Source: Bemisia tabaci (Eukaryota; Arthropoda; Insecta; Hemiptera; Aleyrodidae). Taken from it: a stretch of 64,000 nucleotides of DNA. This document shows, piece by piece, positions 56,066-64,000 of the stretch. Position 1 is the stretch's first letter. The number at the start of each line of letters is the position of its first letter. Both the position numbers and the translations under genes were made by a program. The notes under the pieces are model-generated. The model was not told the origin of the DNA and ran no database searches. It worked only from the letters and a program-made list of their open reading frames with translations. The stretch lies in the NCBI RefSeq assembly GCF_918797505.1, contig NC_092795.1, forward strand, positions 20,261,131 to 20,325,130, in the 5' to 3' direction.

Positions 56066-57997
56066 TTTATTTTTATATTCTTGATGTGTGTATGTGTATA
56101 CAATAAAAAACTGTCCATTCGGTTCTTCCTCTGATTAAAAGAAATGCTTTGCTTCAAAATAAAAACAAGTACGTGTTTAAACTAAAGGTTTTCTTACAAA
56201 GTTTTCACGCAAATTGGAACAAATAAATCATACATATCCGTGGAAAATTTTTAAGCGATGAAATTATTTTACTGATGCCTGAAATTTTGATTTTTCTGAT
56301 GGAACTTTTTGATGATAACCGTAGAAGCAGTCGGTGCAATTCTCTCAGAGCTTCAGCACTAAAAATAAAAATACAAATGTTGGATATTATAATAATTGCG
56401 AAAAAGCACAGAAACAAATTTTGAAAAATTTTTAGAGCACATTCACAGATATGATACACTACAAAATGAACTAGAAAAAACAGCCTTTTTTTCACATTCT
56501 AAATATTTTTTCTCAACTTCAAATCTGGATAGCAATAAGAAATGCGTAGCAAACTGAAAACTATTTCCAACTCATTTTCTTCCCAACATGCATGTAATTT
56601 GGTTCCTGTTTCTTGTTTAATTCAGTCGAAACGCATCCGTTCGAATTCACAATTCCATGCATGGCCAAAGTCTTCGAGAGCAATGAGAGTTAAACGGGAG
56701 AGAAAATGATCATTTCTGATAGTGTTATTTTTAGTCTCTGCCGGCTAGGCGACACTTCACCGTGAAGCCAGCTCCGGACGCGGTTATTGGCACATTTCAT
56801 TAACGTGTCCTGACCTTATTTAAGCCTCTCCTCATTGACACCGACATGTTTACAATTGGACGGCGCTAAGCCAGAGCAACCTATCCTCGTCTCGTCTTGA
56901 GCCTCGCTGATATCGAACTCGCATCCAGTTTTGGCTCGAGCTGAAAATCAGAGAGACTCCTTTCGCGGAACGGCGTCCAATTGGACGAGTGCACTCGTTG
57001 CTGTTTGCTCGAAAGGCGCTCAGACAGTCTCTCCAGATTCCCTACCGAACTGACCTATTCTGTAGCCGTTGGTTCGAGCCGAGCAATTTATGGATCTCAG
57101 AGTTTTTTGTCGGAATGTGGCATCATTCTGCCTGGATAAATACCCTTGCTCCTTCCTCCCCTCTACAGTGCCAATTAGCTTCTTTGCGCTGTTGTCAGAG
57201 TGTCGAACAATCCAAAAGCACCGAGAAGGTGTGCCCCCTGGTAGCTTCGTCACCCAACCCCCACAGCTTGAGGATAGACTCTCGAGTTGCAAGGAAGGGA
57301 GCTTATCTAAAGCGTCATGCGTTTTGATTTTACATTATAGAATAAGATTTTTGTCGCTTCGAGGCGGCTGAAGACGTACCGCGGAAGGTACTAAATCTAG
57401 TTCCTCTAGTTACCCCTTTAAAACGGTTTGGTAGGGGTTGCTGCTTCGACAACGTAGCCTTTGTTAAATTAAGGAACGAAGGCGTGGCAAAGCGTAATAG
57501 GTATAAGACAGGAGGTCAGCGTTTCTGAAGGAAAGGGTTAATGAAAGTAATGAAAGATTAATCTTGGCTCCTGCCTGCCGCGGTGCGGTGCGGCGCGGGT
57601 GCTCTCAAACCATCAAATGGCGTTTCCGCAGCTGAAATTCGGTTGAGGTGATGGTATCACTCGGAAAATTAAGGCGCAGTTTAGCGCCTTATCGCACACA
57701 TCCTCGCAATTAATTCAATTAACGGGTCGGGAAAAGGTGCCATGGAAACTGATTAAAAATAGCGAGGGAAACGTGGAAGGAGATGGGGTGGCGGATGTAG
57801 GAGGGCTGTGATTCAAAAGGCCGGGAGGAAATTAAGAAGGGAACGGATTGCATGGCTCAATGATAGCGAGGATCTGGAGCGGTGAATGGGGAGCTTTGAT
57901 TGAAAGAAGTGCGAGATATGGTTGAAAGAGATGCATTTCAGCATTGAAATACTGTGGGTCAAAATATACTTCATACTTGACGAGCGCACTCTTCATA
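56066..57997. other. unassigned sequence
   Basis: 56860-57380 has balanced base composition and overlapping frames on both strands (up to 112 codons), none recognised. No repeat found. Confidence 0.35.
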
Positions 57998-58979
57998 CCC
58001 AGATAAGACATAATATTTTTACAATATTGGGCAAATATTGTCAGTACTGTCGCAATATTTACACAATACTGACAATATTTTGATAATATTATAATCAAAA
58101 TTATTTTTTTAGAAAATATTTAGAGAATCATCATTTAGTATTTTTAAAAATAATATGTTTACCCAAAACATCATAAAAATATTTTCAAAATATTTGTATT
58201 TCAATACTGTAAAAATTTATATCGTGAGAGTATTTTTAAAATATCAGTACATATAATATTTATATTCAAAATATTTATTATATATTTTAAAAACATTTTA
58301 AAAGATAGTAATGCATTGGTAAGTATTTTCAAAATATTTTGAAAATATTTTAAACAATAATACTGCTATTCAAAATATTTTTAAAGTATTTTCGATATCC
58401 TAATCGGTATAAGTCATCATACTAAATGCCTGCCCATAACGAAAAGTATTAAACATAATAAGGCTTAGATTTAAGACGTAGCTCAAATGTGTTCTTTCTG
58501 AACAATTATCCATTATTTTCAACCTTATTATTCATAAAGGTTATTGCAGTTGTTGTCAAATTTAACATAATATAATATAATATATATTTTTTTGCCTCCC
58601 AAGAAATTGTTGAATTTCCACCTCCTTGAGGTCATTTTCAATGTATTTGCGCGTGATCTCAGTTTATTTCTTTTTTTGTTTCGTTTGTAGTTCATGTACT
58701 GTTGTGAATATTATCATTGAATGAGAATGTTATCATTCATTCACATTTGGTTGTTTATTTTTTATTTTTCAAATTTCAAATGAAACATTTAAATTCAACT
58801 GAAGAAGAAATTCTTGATCTCGTGTGCTTATTGGTCTCCTGTAGAACTTGCACTTAGTAGCTGTACAGCTGTGAGATTATGGCAATCGCACCTGCATAGT
58901 CTTTATGAGGAAGACATCAAACTGCAATCAAATGCAAAATGCATCTCAGAATGTCGATGAAAAATTTAAAGAGAAAAAA

Positions 58980-59420
58980 ATAAATAAAATAATAGAATGG
59001 TGGAAATAATAGAATAACAGAGACAAAAGAAGAGAAATAAAATGAAGTAAATCAAATTAATGATAAAATGAAGTCAAAGACTAAACTGAAGTAAAACATT
59101 AGAGGGAGCAAGGAGATGAAGTAAAAAAACTGAGATGAAGAAAAAAATAAAGTATAAGGGAAAAAACTAAATGAGGTTAAAGAATAGAATGAATTTAAAG
59201 AATTAACTGAAGTCAAAAAAATTATGATGAAGTATTAAAATAAATTACAGTAAAACAAAACAAAGTAAAGGAATAAGAAGTAAATAATTAAAGAAAAAAA
59301 ATGAAGTGCTTGAAAAAAAAAAAAAATAGAGTGAAGAAAAAAATAGAGTCAGCAAGGAAATAAAACAAAGTAAAACGATAAAATAAATTTAAAAAATATA
59401 GTAAAGTAAAAAGTAAAATA
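58980..59420 (+). repeat. A-rich degenerate array (AAATGAAGTAAA-like)
   Basis: Many variants of AAATAAAATGAAGTAAA and AAATAGAGTGAAG. Practically no C on this strand. It lies just before the tRNA-like segment. Confidence 0.7.
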
Positions 59421-59514
59421 AATACACGGACAAATCCAGGCAGATGGAAAATATCCTAGTTGCCCGTCCAACTCGACGTTAAATACCGGTTTTAAGTCAC
59501 TATAATACATCGTC

Positions 59515-59590
59515 TAGTGAAGCTCAATCGGTAGGGTCGTCGGTTAGTGTTAGGTAGGTCCCGGGTTCAATCCCCAAGGTAGATGAAAAA
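59515..59590 (+). mobile_element. tRNA-like (SINE head) segment
   Basis: GTGAAGCTCAATCGGTAGGG resembles an A box. CCCGGGTTCAATCCCC, about 30 nt later, is a good B box. Its position after an A-rich array and inside the AATATT element suggests a SINE fragment or a captured tRNA-like promoter. It is not a full cloverleaf gene by eye. Confidence 0.45.
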
Positions 59591-59947
59591 TTTCTAATCT
59601 GCAAAATCGATTCAATAACATCCCAGTGGTTTCATTATTTTTATTTTTCATGGTTTCTAAAATTATTTCCACAATTAACCCTTTTCCACCATCCCCTAGC
59701 TGCGAACCCCTAAATTGATTCAATATTGGTGTAGTATTGTCTCAATATTGATATCCAAATACTTTCCCTTTGAAGTACTGGCACAGTATTCTCAGCCAAA
59801 GTATTGGACACAGTATTTATGCCAAAAGGAAAGATGGTGTACGATTTTAACATTGGCTCAATATTTAACCAATATTGGCCCAATGTTTGCATAAATACCA
59901 AAACAATATTGTTTAAATATTGGCTAAATATTCCTGTCTTATCTGGG

Positions 59948-60650
59948 TATATTATGACGAGTTATTAATTCTAGTCAAATAGAGCAGTCCGAAATTAAAG
60001 TCTGAAAAAGAGCAGGGATAGGACTTTATGAGAAAGCCGCATTTACTGAGAAAAAAGCATCATGATCAAATGAAACAAGAAATATACGTGAGTTTCCAGT
60101 GCCCATTTTGGAAAATTGAAAACTTACGCTCATCAAAAATAAACGATTTGGTACATTAAAGTAATGAATCATGCAGAGGTAAGACCTCTTTTAAATAAGG
60201 CTGCAAACGTCTGTTTTAAGGCTTTGAATTTGTTGCATAAAATCATTAGATAATGAAGGAACAGACCTATTGTGCATACTTTTTTGGGGAGTTTTGTGGC
60301 TTCTTTCCTTTGTTCAAATTTTTTAGGAATCTACAGCCACTCGTGCATACTTAAATATGGATTCACAAAAAAGACGTTTCTATTGTGTCATTTAATTGAT
60401 CGGTCTCACAGTGTAAATGTAATTTGAAAGATGCAGTTTTTTAAAAAAATTTAAATTATTGTATTATGCATTGTGTGAAGAACTGATAACTACTTAAAGA
60501 ACGCAAGACTAGTTTGTGCGTCAAAAACATTGGTGGGTTTTTCTCTGAATTTATTTTTATTTGATTTTTTGGTATTTAATTTCCTGATTAACGAAAAGTT
60601 CGTGGTATTCCCGAATTCTTGTTCTCTAGGGTAGTGTATTTAGGGCTCAG
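59948..60650. other. A+T-rich unassigned sequence
   Basis: No supported feature. Confidence 0.35.
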
Positions 60651-61503
60651 TAGTGACTGACTGACTGTTACCCAGCAGGCAGCATATTACGTAGCCCCAC
60701 AACTAACAATAAGTTGCTTCTACGAGGTTTTAAACGTAGCGTTACAATCCGGATTGAAACAAGCGAACAATCCTCCGGCCGGTGGAATACGAAAGCAATT
60801 AAAGAGGACGCAGCACCACAACTAACCAAGTTAGCGCTGAGAAATGTAAAATGCGTAATTAGTGACTTAATCTTAATCCCTATGACACGAGTTCGAGGCG
60901 CAGTGAGGCGGGGTGGACTGCGGCCTAAATCCGAAAAGTTGGCTAATTTGTCCGTGTTAAGGATCTAACTCGGATCCCCGCAACTCCTAATCTTTAAACT
61001 TTGTCACCATGAAAGATGCATGCGGCCCCTAAGGGATCGAGATTACTCTCGCAGTGACGTTTTCTGGCTAAATTATTGGAGTAATCATGATAGGCATGAG
61101 GTATCAGAGTACAAGCGGGATCGTTATTCCTGCGAAAATTAGTTTTCCGTAACCCGCCGTACACGACTCAGTTGACCACAGGAGATTACCCGGGCCCGAA
61201 GTCATGTTAGTGAAGAAAGCCTTTCCTCTCATTGATATCGCACCTTCTCCGACCGTATCTCTCACATCTTCGTTTCCCCTCATTGCAGCATGCATCAAAT
61301 TGCGATTATCCGGAATATACGATCACGTGCCTTATCTGATCGAATCCGTCGCCCACTTTTACTGATACGGAAGACAAGACTTGTCTCACTGGGTCAACAG
61401 TCGGTTAGTTTAATTTCATTTCGAAGAGGACAGAAGACCCATTGCTCTAGGCGCCCTGGCCCTGCTGATATCTAGGCGCCAGTGTAAGGCGCCATGCAAG
61501 CAA
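60651..61503. other. balanced-composition block with ambiguous open frames
   Basis: Frames are open on both strands. On the plus strand a 53-codon frame from MLVKKAFPLIDIAPSP to GIYDHVPYLIESVAHFY and an overlapping 61-codon frame compete with a 64-codon minus frame (61104-61298). A strong acceptor (TTTCCCCTCATTGCAG) ends at 61289. Which, if any, is coding cannot be decided. Confidence 0.25.
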
Positions 61504-62212
61504 GGGGGGGGGGGGGAGGACAGTCGTTTGTGGATGAAATATTTTGCTCTTAAAGAAGCTTTCGTGAATAGTACTAAATTATGCTAATGAAGATTTTTAT
61601 TAAATTTAAAATAATCGTATTTACTGTCTCAAGCAATGAGTTTCTTCCAATAATGTGGCCAATTCAAAGAATAAATCAATCAGGAGAAAACTCCTAAAGA
61701 GGGATGTAAGTTTTGTATCTTTGAAATTAAAATAATTTATATCATCAGTAGAGGAGTAGAAATGAAACAGAATTTAGTAAAAAACCCATAAGTCAACAGA
61801 AATGTAAAAACAAAGTATAACAAAAATACATCAATATATATACCAACAAAATAAAAAAGTTGAATCCAAAAGCCTTTCGAAGATACAACCTAGCTCCATA
61901 TGAGATTTCTATATTTCATTTGACCTAATTGTAGAAAAATTGAATAAAAATTAATAAAATCTTCTACGCTATATTTTACACGCCTGTCCTTGAAGATTTA
62001 TTGAAGAAATCTAAATCCTCAATATTAGTTAAATTTGGTCGAAAGTATCTCGCCCATTGTTAGGAACCAGGAGGAAATAATGAGAAAAATAGAAAAAATT
62101 ATTTTTTTCAGGGTGGACGGTGGGCCAAACGTTATTCATAGCATATCTCGGGCAAACTTAACGTTAATTTATTTCGAAATTCAAAAGAAAGAGACATCTA
62201 AAGTGTAAACGC
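61504..62212. other. 13-G run then A+T-rich sequence
   Basis: Gs at 61504-61516. The rest is unassigned. Confidence 0.4.
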
Positions 62213-62485
62213 GATACAACTATTCTCGCAAGATGGATTGCATATGAAAAATGTGAGACGCGATGGCGTGAGTCGTGAACTCGCAATGCCCCGCTCTAGT
62301 TTAAAGCAACATTACGAATAAGACAAACGGAAACAAACTTAACATGGAAATAGAGGGAGGGAAAGGATTCGCGTTAACGACGGCGGAGAGATACAACTAT
62401 TCGTACTTGATGGACGTCCGTGCTGCATCTGAAAAATTGAAGGCGCGATGACGCGAAGCGTGAGTTCTCAATGCTCTGCTATATG
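62213..62485 (+). repeat. diverged direct repeat pair
   Basis: About 62213-62300 and 62391-62485 share GATACAACTATTC, a GATGGA block, GAAAAAT plus GCGATG-CG-GA, CGTGA and CAATGC-C-GCT. This suggests an old tandem or retained duplication. Confidence 0.5.
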
Positions 62486-63896
62486 CTGTCAATGAGGTGT
62501 CGCTCAGATTCGGGAGAAAAGTTAAAAAAGAGGCCCGAATACGTATTTCCTGTTTTCGGCTGTGTTGATACTCGTTCTTTCTTCTTTTTTTCAGCTTCTT
62601 GCCTGATTCTTTTTCAGGATGGATTTTTAGACCCACGTCTTAAGCTCGTGTAAACCGCAGCACTGACGCGGTTCTCATGGAAATAATGGTGCTTGGATAT
62701 GTCTAGTGGCTTTAATTTTTTATGTTTTCTTAAATTTTAGAAGTCTGTCGGTCACTTCAATACTTTCAATTTTACAATTTTTACTCAGTACGATTAATAA
62801 ACTTTGAACCTGAAAATAGCGTAAACTTGTGCTGCTTTGCCAAAATTTTCTGAACCCCTCTCCACGGAGGGGATGCCCCATCAGAAAATATCACATTACG
62901 CCCCTTTAACCAGCCAAGGGCCTACGCCCTCAGATGCGAGCCAGTCCGACCCTGCACGATTGTGAATTGAAGTTGAGCATTGGGAGCTCTTCTCGCAGCA
63001 AATCGGTGGCTTCTTTTGCTGGTAACGAGGAGTTCTTTTCCGTAAGGGTGGTCTCCTTAAGCAAAACTTAGTCTGTAATTTTAATGCATCTCTTTCGTAG
63101 GAAACTCAAATCGTGATAATTGTTAACAAGTTTTGTCAGTCAAGCAGGAGTGAATTTCAGGCTTTGGCAGTAAGCCCAGTGTTAGTTTTGATCAAAATAT
63201 GTAACGAATCCATGTAGTAGAAGACCCCAGCCAAATTTTTCAGGTTTTTTCAATAAAAGTTCAGCATAGAATACTAGGGTATGAAGTTAGTCATATTGAA
63301 ATTATGAGCATAAAGGCATGGGCTATTATTATTTCTACTTAGGAGGTCTAATTTCACCATTCCAATTTTTCTCTAAAGTTTTCGGTAATTTAAGAAGAAT
63401 AATACAATTTCTCTTTCTTTGCTTGTTTTCAGAAATACTCATCAAAAAACACTTAAATGATAATGATCTGCTTGAGAATTTCACCAAAAGTTTGAATAGA
63501 AAAGGAAACCACAGTATTATCCAGAATAAATTTTGGTGGCCTTCTCTTGCCCCAAGGGTGCCTTCTGGATGATGCAAAGCAGGGACAATAGTTAACATTA
63601 TCATTGTTAATAGTCCCTATTTATCGATTTAAATTAAGCTAGAGTTTAACAACTCGCCCATTCAAATTTTTAGTTGTGTAAATAGTTAATATAAAAACAC
63701 ATATTAATTTGTAGTTATGTTCATCATACAAAGTTAAAAAAAGTACTTTAGGGTGATCTGGTCAAGAAAAGGTATCGCTGGTGATACTACGGAATCATAT
63801 ACCTCAGATTGCTTTGTTGGAAATTTTCAGGAACATGTCTTTTAATTTTTTCAAGGATGACTGAATATCGGTATTCCACGTAAGGATTAATCATTA
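62486..63896. other. unassigned sequence
   Basis: A small imperfect hairpin (GGGACAATAGTTAACA/TGTTAATAGTCCC) is at 63578-63615. No gene. Confidence 0.35.
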
Positions 63897-64000
63897 ATGG
63901 AGATGTTGCATGTGTAAGAAATTTGCGATTTGACTATTGATTCTTACGTAAAAGTTTGCGAAAAACACGATAGTGCCACAGCTTTCCCTGAAATCAACTC
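63897..64000. mobile_element. ATGGAGAT fold-back element, copy 4 (cut by window end)
   Basis: ATGGAGATGTTGCATGTG through CCCTGAAATCAACTC matches the first 104 bp of the left arm of copies 1-3 with several changes. Confidence 0.85.

Larger units (their letters stand above)
57998..59947. mobile_element. 1.95-kb AATATT-rich element with CCCAGATAAGAC ends
   Basis: Termini CCCAGATAAGACATAATATT and AATATTCCTGTCTTATCTGGG are inverted repeats. TA flanks both (57996-57997 and 59948-59949). The first 450 bp and last 240 bp are crowded with AATATT, ATATTT and TATTGG motifs. The middle (about 58970-59420) is an A-rich AAATAAAATGAAGTAAA-type array followed by a tRNA-like segment. No transposase is visible. 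Confidence 0.7.

Overview
The window looks like a non-coding, transposon-dense stretch of an animal nuclear genome, most likely an insect. From memory of the repeat families (fold-back repeats with arms starting ATGGAGATGTTGC, hairpins built on GCGCCTACAA...TTGTAGGCGC, AATCGATA-rich hAT MITEs) I lean towards a sternorrhynchan hemipteran such as the whitefly Bemisia tabaci. That assignment is a recollection, not a search. The longest open frames are about 200 codons and are low-complexity or repeat-derived. I found no bacterial-type genes, no rRNA and no functional tRNA gene. The window is therefore intergenic or intronic, with a few short candidate exons.

Layout. 0-5 kb: a terminal-inverted-repeat element (R1 copy A, 353-1266), the best candidate exon of the window (minus strand, 1813-1920), and a 1.42-kb near-perfect palindromic element flanked by TA (3519-4936). 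6-11 kb: a MITE family with CTGCCG termini (three copies), a GCTGAAT fold-back, and a non-autonomous Helitron (9457-10668) holding four 176-bp tandem units. 11-24 kb: mostly single-copy-looking DNA with weak exon candidates, a GC-rich promoter-like block near 12.2-12.5 kb, an 842-bp hAT element with a perfect 8-bp target duplication (16174-17015), and several fold-backs.

26.4-30.7 kb is a giant inverted repeat of about 1.4 kb per arm. Its right arm was later hit by a fold-back element and a tRNA-derived SINE, and the left arm preserves the empty sites. 33.3-35.9 kb is a second copy of R1, split by a 1,856-bp element (33802-35657) with Transib hallmarks: a 5-bp CGCCA target duplication and termini CACAGTG/CACTGTG, the left one identical to the V(D)J RSS heptamer.

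36-46 kb: more fold-backs, a TTAA-flanked element, a three-layer nest of MITEs at 42.2-42.8 kb, and a 532-bp near-identical duplication (37183-37714 and 45032-45563). The latter's direction can be read from a target duplication present at only one site. 46-57 kb: a second copy of the 840-bp hAT element, CpG-rich blocks, small MITEs and microsatellites. 58-60 kb is a 1.95-kb element with CCCAGATAAGAC termini and an extreme AATATT content. The window ends inside a further ATGGAGAT fold-back copy.

Nothing here forms an operon or a pathway. The story is the order in which mobile elements invaded one another, which can be read from target duplications and from palindrome arms that serve as each other's empty-site controls. 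All element classes are inferred from termini and target duplications; no intact transposase was found. Candidate exons rest only on frame, residue composition and splice signals.
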